Below, in pieces: positions 35,112-44,561 of a stretch of 64,000 nucleotides of DNA. The position numbers and the translations under genes are program-made. The notes under the pieces are model-generated. The model was not told the DNA's origin. It made no database searches and saw only the letters and a program-made list of their open reading frames with translations. The stretch is from Lachnospiraceae bacterium AC2029 (GTDB lineage: Bacteria > Bacillota > Clostridia > Lachnospirales > Lachnospiraceae): assembly GCA_000703065.1 (NCBI GenBank), contig JNLK01000001.1:1054001-1118000 (forward strand), read 5' to 3'. The number at the start of each line of letters is the position of its first letter. Position 1 is the stretch's first letter.

Positions 35112-38100
35112 TTATCCGAATACCGGATTCTGTTGCTTTATCTCCTGCTTCTTCTGTGTATTATTGAGGTTGAATTTACGGGTTACGTTTCTTCTCTCCT
35201 GCGGGTCTCTCCGGCTTGCACGCTCAAGGATCGCCTTCTGGGAATTCACCATGCCCTTTACGAGGTCTCCGTTCTCCAACCGGCGCCGGAAATCCGGACG
35301 GATCTGCTTGTTGTTGTTCAGGATGTTGATGTGCTTACGCTCCACATAGTCCAACGCCTCGATCACCACATCCGCCTTGGTCAGCTGCTTTGCGGCGATC
35401 GCCCGCTGAAGGACGCCGTACTGCGGATCCTTTAAGATACTGTCGGTGATCACCCGGGCAAGTCTTGCATTTCTTGCGGCATCCCGCTCCGGGGCAGCCG
35501 GATCCCAGGGTCCGTCCCCAAAGGCAACATAGCCGGCAGCGCCCAGCATTCCGCCTCTCATGTTAAATCCGCTGATGGAATTGCCAGCTTCCTGACGGAT
35601 GTTTTCCGCCTTATTCTCTATCCTTGCCCAGCGTGTATAGCATGTATCCGGATGGGCAAATGCGATCTGCCGGAACAGCGGATCCTCCGCCATTTCCGTC
35701 ACCTTTTTGTTGAAGCTGCTACTCCGGATCTCCTCTCTCATGGTTCTCAGCTCCGCGGGATCCTTGGATGCACCGGAGCGTACAATATACGACTTGAGCA
35801 GACAATCCTCCGCAACATCGTATACGCTGAGGGTTCCGGTCTTCGACTGAAGCAGCTGATCCTTATTCTCGGTATGCAGCTCATCCATCATTCTGCCCTT
35901 GGCCTTCTTCTCACAGGCTTCCTTCACCAGAAGTCTTTCCTTGGAAAGATCCTCAAGAACCGCGTATTCATCCTGTGCCTGCCGTACCGACATGACCTTC
36001 ATGTCATACAGCTCCCTACCCTTTGTCTCTGCATTTCTGCACTCATTGCAGATGTCTTCCATATTTCTGGAAAGGCAGTTCTCCGCCGATATGGTACCAT
36101 ATCCGAAACCTGGATCTGTAAGCGGCGCTGTCGCCGACTCAAAGGCCGACATCATGACGCGCATTGTCAGCACGGACTCCTTGGCATGGATCACCTGATT
36201 TTTACGTATACTGCCTGCAAATGGGTTCCAGGTATCAAAATCCTTTGCATAGACTGCAGAAGCCTTCCGGAACTGCTTCATGGAGTTCCACATCTGCTGC
36301 GGAGTTGATTTCGGATCCGACAGTACGGATATACAGCTGTCCAGTCGTGCCTCCACATCCTGATACTTCTGATTTCCCGTTGTGCCGAACTCACTAAGGG
36401 CATGCTGACGGAATTCCTCATCCGACATTCCACGCGGTCTCGGCCGATCCGTCAGGAACTTCTCCTTCAGGGCGTTCAGACCCGAAAGGAATCTCTCGCG
36501 GCTGTAGTTGAATACATGTACGGCATTCGAGAAGTTCTGAAGCTGCTCAAGATCCGGCTGCGGTCCCTGAATTCCTTCCGGCTGTACCTTCGGCTCCACT
36601 TCCTGCATGCCTTCCGGCTGTGCCTTCGGTTCCACTTCCTGCATGCCTTCCGGCTGTGCCTTCGGTTCCACTTCCTTCATGCCTTCCGGCTGTACCTTCG
36701 GCTCTTCCTCTACCTTCTTCGGCTCTTCCACCGGCTTCACAGGCTGCTCCACCTTCGGCTCTTCCTCTACCTTCTTCGGCTCTTCCTTCGGCTTCACGGG
36801 CTGCTCCACTTTCGGCTCTTCCTCTACCTTCTTCGGCTCTTCCACCGGCTTCACGAGCGGCGCCTCACGATGCAGCTCATCCGAGAACAGCTTAATTTCG
36901 ATGAAGGTCATATCTTCCACAAAGTTCTCGATATTCTTCGGCTTCTCCGGTTCTTTCTCCTGCCCCTTCTCCTCATTGACCTCATTGATCTTATTCGGAT
37001 TCTCCTCTTGGATCTCCTTCTTCTCTTTTGCCTTCTTGCCTCTTGCCTCCTCAATCTTTTCGATCTCCGCAAGCCCCTCTTCATATTTCTGCCTGTACTC
37101 TTCGTCGACCGTATCCATGAGATTCTGCTTCGGTATCTTAGCAATCACCTTATCCGCCGCACGGTCAAACACATAGGAACCGATCTTCCCGATGGTAAGA
37201 TCATTCAATGCTGCCGTGAATTCCGGAATCCGGTTTACCAAGCGGCTCGCATAGGTTTTCGGCTCAATGAGCGGAACTCCGGCGGTATTAAAGCGAGCAA
37301 GCACACGCTCTGCCATGATTTCGGACACAAAGCCCTTCGCCTCCGCCTGATGTGTCTTTATATAGTCCTCACCCTTCAGGATCATTTTCGAAAGCTCGGT
37401 GGTGGCAGTCTTTGCACTATCAATCATGGACTTTCTGGAATCCTGTGTCCCCACCTTCTGCTCATCCAGATATTCCTTCTGGATCCGGTGCAGGGAGTTC
37501 ATTGCATCCTTGGAAAGGCTCGCATAAAGGAGGTCCTCCTTCGAGTAGGAACCCTTTTCATGCGACTGCAGGAATGCCTGTTGTTTTGCGGGATCGATCT
37601 TTTGCTTCTGCTCCTCCATATCGGACTCACGCTGCCGCTGAAGGATCGGCGCAAGGATCACCTCACGGGATGCCTTCAGCATCGTCTGTGCCCTGCGGCA
37701 CATCATGATCAGCTTCCTCTCCTGCTTATTCGCCTTGGAAAGATCCGCTTTTTTGATCATATCCGCAGCATTCTTCTCAACGATCATGGCAAGTTCGCTG
37801 TACTTTCTTGCATCCGCATCTCTGATCTCATCCTGAGCCGCGATAGCATTTGCATGATTCTGCAGATTGTCAAATGCCTTTTTGAAATTCTTCAGCTGTC
37901 CCGAAGAAGCGAAGGAAACCTGCTTCATATTATAGGTGAAGTTATCATATACGTCAGAGAACAGATGCAGACGCATATCGAAGCTGGTATTATCGATTGA
38001 ACCGTCCTGCTCCCGGAAATAGGATCGATTCACCATTCGTGCGATATCGTTGATCTTTTCTTCCAACTCCGCATTCCTGAGACTAATCTGTGCTTCATTT

Positions 38101-41100
38101 CGAGCATTGAAGTCTGCAGAAGGATTTCCGATCTTCACGCCCTTGATGCTCTGTAATCCCTTTTCCGCCTCCTGATCTACATTCAGAAGGAGTTCAGCAT
38201 ACTTATCTCCTTCTGCAGAAAGCAGCTGCTTATACATATTCGACTTCCGGATCTCGGGGAGATACGCCTTTCTCAAGGTCTCAATTCCTTCCGGTGTCCC
38301 CGTCAGATACTCAAGATCCGTACGATGGAACAGATTGAAATTCTGCTCGATCTCAATCCCTTCCGTAGAAGCCATACTTTGAACATCCGTCCTGGACTCG
38401 AAATCCAGCTTTGAGTCCAGACCTAATTTTTCATATATACCGTTCACGTAGGCGTTGGCCATTTTCTCCTTCTCACTTTTCGCCATACTGACGGTACTGA
38501 CCAGGAACTCATTGAAGATCAATTCATCGAGCTGCTGTGCTCTCTCCTTCGATCCCGGCTTTTCAGGCTCCGAAAGGATCTTATACTTGGTATCATAGAT
38601 CCGGTCTATGGTCTTCATGTACAGATCGAAGGCCTTACACTTTTCCTTCTCCGCCTCGGTTGCTTTTCCCTGTGCATTCAACGGCGGTTTGCCGATCAGT
38701 TCTCCGGTCATCTGGATCAGGGTCTTTCCTTCATTGTTCAATCCTGTTTTTGTGTTGAAAAGAGAGTCGCTGTTACTTGTAGACACATTCTCCAGGGAAT
38801 CCACGCCGAAATTGATGAAGGTTTCCAGCAGTTCCCGTGCCTTTTCAGGCTTACCCGCCTTATAATCCTCGATGGCGTCATATGCCTTCTTCCGCCCCGC
38901 CACCATGGCAAGCGGAATACTTCCCTGTCTCTGAAGATCCGGATCTGTCTTGATCATATTTTCAATCAGGAAATTCTGATTGAAATTCTGGAATGTGGTT
39001 TTGTCTGCCCGGAAACTGGAGGAGGTCGAACGATACTTCAGACGTTCCTCCTGCATGATACCGCCCAGAACAATGGCTGTGACCATATTCTCATCCATAT
39101 CCTTCGGCGGATCAATGGTGATCGCATTGTAATCCTGATGAAGCTTCAGGCCTTCCGGCATATTCGGTTTTGAACCGTAGTACTGATGGTACAGCCGGTA
39201 CACGCCATGATGATCCTCATAAAGTGCCTTTACAGTTTCTACCCGTCCCTGCATCACCCTCCGTTTGTACTCTTCGGCTGCCCGGTCCTTACGGTCCTGC
39301 AGTTTCTTATTGATCTCCGCAGTTTTGGTTTCGGCCCGGCTCGTCAGTTCATCTTCAAAAAAGGTTGTAAGCGTGGTCCTTCTCGATTCCAATTTGTCAC
39401 CCACGGGTAATCCTGATGCATCTCCGGTGATCCCGATGATCTCTTCCGACTTACGTCCGGCCGCAAACTGCAGCAGCTGCTTCTTCGTAAGATGCCCCGT
39501 CTCCTTTGCGAATTCAGGTATCCGGTCAATCGCCCCGGAGATCACGGTGTCACAGGGAACCGGCAGCGTCTTGTCCAAATGATTCCTCATTGTTGTGTAA
39601 AGCTTATATCCGAAGACATCCTTCACACAGTTCTTTGCTTCCGCCATTTCGTCCGGAGTAAGCTCTCCATCCTTGGAAATGAGCTCGCCAAGTCGACCGG
39701 TTGCTGTGATCGCCTTATCCAGCATCCGGTTCTTTGCTTCATCCGCTCCGAAGCGTTCCATCTCAAGCTCTTCCTTCATCCCCCGGATCAGCGGATCGGT
39801 CTCCGCTCCCGTTACAGGTTTTTTGGAAGAAACAATTTTACGTACCTCAGCGTAACGCTCTGTCTGCTTCATGGCGCGGGCCACACCGATCTTATGACCG
39901 GTCAGTGACCTCTTCACCCGGAGCACGCTGTAGTAAGCGTCCCTCGCCTCAGCCTCGGCCGGTACGGCCTTATTGGCTTCGAGGTATTCATCGGCCGCTG
40001 CGATCGCACGGTCGATCTTCTCCGAATAGGAATCGATGTGCTTTCCGGTCACCTTCTTCTTCTGACCCAGAGGAACAAGTGTCTCCGCCTCTTTTCCCAT
40101 ATCCGCCAGCGCCGTGAAAAGCTTCTTATACATGGGATCCGTAACCTTCGGTTTGATCAGATTCTCACCCTTCCCCGGAAGCCTTTCCAACTGACTTTCC
40201 GGAAGATTCTTCACAAAGTCATCCCGTATCTCGATTGCTCTGTTATGGAGTTGTTTTGTACCCTCGGCGTTGAATTCCGTGATCTGACCACGTGCCAGTG
40301 CGATTTCCTCCGCTACGGTACCCACCACTCCGCGGACACGTCTCACCTCTGCATCATAAGCTGCCTGCATTGTTTGGTTTATGGCTGCTGATTCGTTGTT
40401 CAGCTTCACATTTTCGAACTCACCAAACCCTTTCCTTGTCTTCTTTTCCGATTCCAGAAGGGCATCCTTAAACTCATTGCCTTCCGCGGACACAAGCTTC
40501 TTATAATGGTCTGTCTTTCGGACCTCCTCCATGTAGAGATTCCTGAACTTCTCCCGATAATCAGGGGCTGCCAGGATCGCCTCTCTGTCCGTAACCTTTC
40601 TCACTTTGGCGTTATTCACCAGCGGAAGAAGGATCCGATTGATATTGTTCCCGTTCCCGCACATGATGGAGTAATCCTGTGAACCAGGAACCACGCCAAT
40701 CTCTTCCAGCAGTCTGTCCCTTTCCTGCTCGTGGAGATTACCTTTTTCCCCTTCCACTGTGGCAAGTGTATTGGACAGATACTCATTGAACAGAAACTCG
40801 GCCACCTGATCCTCACGTTCCTTCGTATTTGCTTTCGGTGGCTCCTTCATCAGCGCAAGCTTCTGATCGATACATGCCGACTGCGCTTCGGACAGGTGGA
40901 GGTAAGCCGTCAGCTTCAGATGGTCTCCTTCAGAGACAGTGCTATGACTCTTAAAGGGCTCCTTCTCCAGGATCCGTCCGGCCATCAGAAGCATAGACTT
41001 TGAAGAGCCGAATTCATCGTCGGCTGAGTATGCGAACGCCTGATCAAGGGAATAATAGGTCTGATCCTTCAATCCGTGGACAGCAACCTTGATGAAATTA

Positions 41101-41657
41101 TCCACCATCTCCACCATACGGGTGGCATCGCCTTTCTTATAAGCCTCTATGGCTTCTCTGGCTTCCGCTCTTCCCTCCAGCAGGACCGGCGGAAAATGTC
41201 CCAGTCTCTTATCCTCCTTTACTACTATATTCTGAACCAGGAACTCCTGATTGAAATCAATAACGGTTGTACTTCCCGGAGGAAAACCGGATCCGGTCAT
41301 CGGCCGGTCCAACCACTCGGGACGCATGCAGGATCCCATAACGACCATTGAAACCTCCAGCGGATCCAGATCCTTCGGAGGATTGATCACCATCAGGTCA
41401 TAATCATCCTGACCGTTCATGGCATACATCTGGCCTCTCGGGCCGTAACGCTTAATGAACTTCTGCTCTACCTTCTCCCGCGTAGTCCGCAACTCCTCCA
41501 GCTTACTCTGATGCTCTGTTCTCTTCCGCTCTTTGATCTGCTCCGGAGTTGGCTTGGGTGGTTTCACCACCGGCTTGGCACTTTGCGCTCCGCCACCGGT
41601 TTTGTTCTTGTTATCCCTGGTATTCGCTTTCTTTTTCTCGTTTTCTTTCTTCGGCAT
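35112..41657 (-). CDS. giant protein of unknown function, 2181 aa (giant C)
   Basis: Paralogue of giant B along the entire length. A Lys-rich head MPKKENEKKKANTRDNKNKT is followed by the duplicated domain at about residues 70-500 and 820-1250 (RYGPRGQ, INPPKDLDPLEVSMVVMGSC; then YYGSKPN, IDPPKDMDENMVTAIVLGGI). A long helical stretch leads to a hinge at about 1598-1699 and the C-terminal domain (FSNAVHVFNYSRERFLSGLN) ending QQNPVFG. The conserved positions between the two copies include GSCM/GGIM, SSF or SGF, FNQEFLVQN/FNQNFLIEN and ERxDQxxExxFNEYL. No catalytic motif is evident. GGGGGA lies 8 nt before the ATG, and TTGTTGCACGAA is 18 nt upstream. It is followed at 16 bp by a secreted wall protein gene. 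Function unknown. Confidence 0.88.
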   Translation of the reverse strand: MPKKENEKKKANTRDNKNKTGGGAQSAKPVVKPPKPTPEQIKERKRTEHQSKLEELRTTREKVEQKFIKRYGPRGQMYAMNGQDDYDLMVINPPKDLDPLEVSMVVMGSCMRPEWLDRPMTGSGFPPGSTTVIDFNQEFLVQNIVVKEDKRLGHFPPVLLEGRAEAREAIEAYKKGDATRMVEMVDNFIKVAVHGLKDQTYYSLDQAFAYSADDEFGSSKSMLLMAGRILEKEPFKSHSTVSEGDHLKLTAYLHLSEAQSACIDQKLALMKEPPKANTKEREDQVAEFLFNEYLSNTLATVEGEKGNLHEQERDRLLEEIGVVPGSQDYSIMCGNGNNINRILLPLVNNAKVRKVTDREAILAAPDYREKFRNLYMEEVRKTDHYKKLVSAEGNEFKDALLESEKKTRKGFGEFENVKLNNESAAINQTMQAAYDAEVRRVRGVVGTVAEEIALARGQITEFNAEGTKQLHNRAIEIRDDFVKNLPESQLERLPGKGENLIKPKVTDPMYKKLFTALADMGKEAETLVPLGQKKKVTGKHIDSYSEKIDRAIAAADEYLEANKAVPAEAEARDAYYSVLRVKRSLTGHKIGVARAMKQTERYAEVRKIVSSKKPVTGAETDPLIRGMKEELEMERFGADEAKNRMLDKAITATGRLGELISKDGELTPDEMAEAKNCVKDVFGYKLYTTMRNHLDKTLPVPCDTVISGAIDRIPEFAKETGHLTKKQLLQFAAGRKSEEIIGITGDASGLPVGDKLESRRTTLTTFFEDELTSRAETKTAEINKKLQDRKDRAAEEYKRRVMQGRVETVKALYEDHHGVYRLYHQYYGSKPNMPEGLKLHQDYNAITIDPPKDMDENMVTAIVLGGIMQEERLKYRSTSSSFRADKTTFQNFNQNFLIENMIKTDPDLQRQGSIPLAMVAGRKKAYDAIEDYKAGKPEKARELLETFINFGVDSLENVSTSNSDSLFNTKTGLNNEGKTLIQMTGELIGKPPLNAQGKATEAEKEKCKAFDLYMKTIDRIYDTKYKILSEPEKPGSKERAQQLDELIFNEFLVSTVSMAKSEKEKMANAYVNGIYEKLGLDSKLDFESRTDVQSMASTEGIEIEQNFNLFHRTDLEYLTGTPEGIETLRKAYLPEIRKSNMYKQLLSAEGDKYAELLLNVDQEAEKGLQSIKGVKIGNPSADFNARNEAQISLRNAELEEKINDIARMVNRSYFREQDGSIDNTSFDMRLHLFSDVYDNFTYNMKQVSFASSGQLKNFKKAFDNLQNHANAIAAQDEIRDADARKYSELAMIVEKNAADMIKKADLSKANKQERKLIMMCRRAQTMLKASREVILAPILQRQRESDMEEQKQKIDPAKQQAFLQSHEKGSYSKEDLLYASLSKDAMNSLHRIQKEYLDEQKVGTQDSRKSMIDSAKTATTELSKMILKGEDYIKTHQAEAKGFVSEIMAERVLARFNTAGVPLIEPKTYASRLVNRIPEFTAALNDLTIGKIGSYVFDRAADKVIAKIPKQNLMDTVDEEYRQKYEEGLAEIEKIEEARGKKAKEKKEIQEENPNKINEVNEEKGQEKEPEKPKNIENFVEDMTFIEIKLFSDELHREAPLVKPVEEPKKVEEEPKVEQPVKPKEEPKKVEEEPKVEQPVKPVEEPKKVEEEPKVQPEGMKEVEPKAQPEGMQEVEPKAQPEGMQEVEPKVQPEGIQGPQPDLEQLQNFSNAVHVFNYSRERFLSGLNALKEKFLTDRPRPRGMSDEEFRQHALSEFGTTGNQKYQDVEARLDSCISVLSDPKSTPQQMWNSMKQFRKASAVYAKDFDTWNPFAGSIRKNQVIHAKESVLTMRVMMSAFESATAPLTDPGFGYGTISAENCLSRNMEDICNECRNAETKGRELYDMKVMSVRQAQDEYAVLEDLSKERLLVKEACEKKAKGRMMDELHTENKDQLLQSKTGTLSVYDVAEDCLLKSYIVRSGASKDPAELRTMREEIRSSSFNKKVTEMAEDPLFRQIAFAHPDTCYTRWARIENKAENIRQEAGNSISGFNMRGGMLGAAGYVAFGDGPWDPAAPERDAARNARLARVITDSILKDPQYGVLQRAIAAKQLTKADVVIEALDYVERKHINILNNNKQIRPDFRRRLENGDLVKGMVNSQKAILERASRRDPQERRNVTRKFNLNNTQKKQEIKQQNPVFG
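36561..36862 (-). repeat. proline/glutamate repeat hinge inside giant C
   Basis: Tandem DNA repeats encode KPVEEPKKVEEEPKVEQP units (three) and EGMQEVEPKAQP units (four). These lie exactly where giant B has VQP repeats, between the helical region and the SDAVHV/SNAVHV domain. Slippage of such repeats would change hinge length. Confidence 0.8.
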
Positions 41658-41730
41658 GATAATTCCCCCAATTATTCGTGCAACAACCCGGGAACTCGTC
41701 CGGGAATCCCTCGTTTTACGGATGCCGATG

Positions 41731-44502
41731 TCAATCGGTGCCCGTCAGTTTTCTGCAGATCTCCTCATACTCGCGGATAAAGTCCTCCGCGTCGCCGTAG
41801 ATGAAATCCGTCTCATTATCCTTGGCTGCAAATTCGTGTTTTTTGGCTCTCTCACTGAAGTCCTTCATCCCGATGGTGGCCATAGAGCTTTTCACGGAAT
41901 GCGCTTCGATCTTGTAGGCCTTCATATCCTTTGCCTCCAGATCCTTCCGCATTCTCTCGGCCCGGTCGATACATTCCGCCGCCACATCCTCCACGATCTC
42001 ACCCAGGATCTCCTCATCATCTCCGCAGTAGCAGAGTGCCGACTCGAAGTCCATACCTTCGATGGCGGTGAGTCTTCTCTTCAGCGGTGACATTTCCCCC
42101 TCTACGGTTTCCGCCGGTCTCTCTTCCTCCGCGCGAAGGATCACCTTCTCCTTCGGAAGCATGGACTGTACTGTCTGCTCCAACGCTTTGGAATCCAGCG
42201 GTTTCGTCAGATAATCGTCAAAGCCTTCCTTCAGATACATCTGGCGACTTCCCGCCACGGCGTTGGCTGTCAGCACAACGATCTTTGTATCCCTGTTCTT
42301 CGAAGTCTCATCTGATCGGATGATATGCAGTGTCTCGATGCCATCCGGCTGCGGCATCATATGATCCAGGAAGATCAGATCGTACTTCTTCTCTCTGCAC
42401 AGCTCCGCTGCCTTCTTTCCCGAGCTGCAGAGATCCGGCTTGATCCCGGTCCGTTTCAGGAACAGTTTCACAATGGTCAGGTTCGACTGATTGTCATCCA
42501 CTGCCAGGATCTTCGCTTCCGGCGCCGTAAAGGGAACGGTCTCCGATACAACCTCCTGCCCGGAGCTTTGCTCCATAAAGTCAGGTTTCAGAAGTTCTTC
42601 TCCTTCATAACGAACCGGCAGCTGCACCCGGAACTCGGAACCGACACCGTACTCGCTCTCGACTCCGATCGTTCCCTTCATGGAATCCACGATACTCTTT
42701 ACGATCGCAAGTCCCAGGCCCGTACCCTCGATATTCGCATTGCTCTTCGTGTCCGCTCTTGAAAATGCGTCAAAGAGGTAGGGCTGTTCCTCCTTGCGGA
42801 TCCCCTTTCCGGTATCCTTCACGAGAAGACTCAGCTGATATCCGTCCTCCTCGGTATAGCTTCCGCCCACCTTCAGGGTGATCGTTCCGCTGTCCGTATA
42901 TTTAACGGCATTGTTCAGCAGGTTCACAAGGATCTGACGGATCCGGAATTCATCACCGATCATCTCCTCCGGGATATCATCCGTAAGCTCCACCTGCAGT
43001 GACAGCGCCTTCTCATCCGCTCTCTCCGTAACAAGCGATATCACATCCGACAGCATATCCGACATCCTGAAATGTGCCTCCACGATCTCCAGCTTACCTG
43101 CCTCGATCTTGGAGAAATCCAGCACATCATTTACAAGCATCAGCAGCATTTTTCCGGAGCTTTTAATGCTCCTGGAATACTCTCCGATCACCTTGTCATT
43201 ATTCTCTCTCAAGATCATCTCATTCATGCCCAGGATGGCATTGATGGGTGTCCGGATCTCATGAGACATGCTTGCCAGGAACCGGGTCTTCGCCTCGGAG
43301 ATGTCGATGGCATGCTGCTTCTCCAGGTTGATCTTTCGGATGTCATGCACCTGCTGGATCACGATGAACAGAAGGAAGATCGCCAGTCCGATCACCATGG
43401 GCGTTGCCTCATTTGTGGTGGTCGTGGAAAGAATGATCGTAAGCTCGATCAGACCGCACACAAGAAATCCCATGAAGCCGAAGAACGTATAGCGGTACTC
43501 GCCGATATTGCCTCGGATCGCATCGACGATCAGGATCACGATGGACGCGACGGTGAGAACCGCCAGGATCGAATTGATGATGTCCACCGTATGATAGAAG
43601 GGACTGATCCCCGTAAAATGAAGCAGCGGCCAGACAACGGCGTTCAACGCCGATATGCAGAGGATCACGCTCATGCTCTTCCGGTATCGCCGATGCTGGA
43701 TCTCATTCAGATAGATGGCCGGCGCAAAGGGGATCATAAAGCAGATCATATAGTTGATGATCCCATTTACATGGAACACCCCGAAGATGAACGGGAAGAG
43801 GAAGGAATCCGTGATGATCCATAATGCAAGCACGGCGATCCCAAGCGCACCGTACATCATATTGATCCTCATCTTGTACACGAACCGCAGCACGAAGCTT
43901 ACAATGATCACGACAACGGAGAAGATCAGGACGATAACGGCCAGGAAGAAGGAATGTCCCCACGTATGCACCAGATAATCGAAAGCCCCGTACCTGGTAC
44001 TGATAAAGGTTTCCGGAACCACCTGCCCGTCCTTGATCCTGGAGGTTCTGACCATCCGGACCTCGGCACCTGCATCGGCCGCCGTAAGGGGAACCATCAT
44101 ATAGAACTTCTTGATGGCGCCGCCGGGGATACTGACATCCCGGTCCTCAACAAACTCCGCCCGGAGCTCACCGTTGACATAGGCCTCGATATCTCTGCGG
44201 TTATAGAAGAAAATATATTCGTTATCCTTCACATCCTCCGGAAGCGTGGATGTGATCGAATAATCCTTCTGATCGTCATTTCCGACCACATACGTTCTGC
44301 CGGTCTCGAACTCATTCCCTTCCCCATCAGATACGGTCCAATGGTCGATAAAGCGTATGGCTTCGCTTTCCATAGGACTCTCCTTATTGATAATGCCATA
44401 ATAAAGAAAAACAAAGGCCGTGAAAGCAAGCAAAAGAAACAGCACGATCCTGGCTGTTGAAATGCTTGCTTCCAAAAACCCTTGTTTCTTTTCTGTCGCC
44501 AT
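41731..44502 (-). CDS. hybrid sensor histidine kinase with receiver and Hpt domains
   Basis: The start at 44502 is chosen since GGAGG lies 9 nt upstream and overlaps the earlier in-frame GTG. The 923-aa protein has an N-terminal helix, an extracellular domain of about 150 residues resembling the DISM carbohydrate-type sensor, then seven helices (about 180-400). The kinase core has SHEIRTPINAILGMNEM (phospho-histidine), DTGKGI and GTGLGLAIV. A receiver follows with the aspartate in LIFLDHMMPQPDG, and an Hpt domain with the histidine in KIEAHSVKSSMATIG. The whole phosphorelay is thus within one protein. No dedicated response regulator is adjacent; the GGDEF-EAL gene just upstream is a possible target or partner. 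Ligand unknown. Confidence 0.92.
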   Translation of the reverse strand: MATEKKQGFLEASISTARIVLFLLLAFTAFVFLYYGIINKESPMESEAIRFIDHWTVSDGEGNEFETGRTYVVGNDDQKDYSITSTLPEDVKDNEYIFFYNRRDIEAYVNGELRAEFVEDRDVSIPGGAIKKFYMMVPLTAADAGAEVRMVRTSRIKDGQVVPETFISTRYGAFDYLVHTWGHSFFLAVIVLIFSVVVIIVSFVLRFVYKMRINMMYGALGIAVLALWIITDSFLFPFIFGVFHVNGIINYMICFMIPFAPAIYLNEIQHRRYRKSMSVILCISALNAVVWPLLHFTGISPFYHTVDIINSILAVLTVASIVILIVDAIRGNIGEYRYTFFGFMGFLVCGLIELTIILSTTTTNEATPMVIGLAIFLLFIVIQQVHDIRKINLEKQHAIDISEAKTRFLASMSHEIRTPINAILGMNEMILRENNDKVIGEYSRSIKSSGKMLLMLVNDVLDFSKIEAGKLEIVEAHFRMSDMLSDVISLVTERADEKALSLQVELTDDIPEEMIGDEFRIRQILVNLLNNAVKYTDSGTITLKVGGSYTEEDGYQLSLLVKDTGKGIRKEEQPYLFDAFSRADTKSNANIEGTGLGLAIVKSIVDSMKGTIGVESEYGVGSEFRVQLPVRYEGEELLKPDFMEQSSGQEVVSETVPFTAPEAKILAVDDNQSNLTIVKLFLKRTGIKPDLCSSGKKAAELCREKKYDLIFLDHMMPQPDGIETLHIIRSDETSKNRDTKIVVLTANAVAGSRQMYLKEGFDDYLTKPLDSKALEQTVQSMLPKEKVILRAEEERPAETVEGEMSPLKRRLTAIEGMDFESALCYCGDDEEILGEIVEDVAAECIDRAERMRKDLEAKDMKAYKIEAHSVKSSMATIGMKDFSERAKKHEFAAKDNETDFIYGDAEDFIREYEEICRKLTGTD

Positions 44503-44561
44503 GTAAGTCACCCTCCGGATCCTACACTTTCGGAAGTGTATGTACGATCATGATCCGTTCC

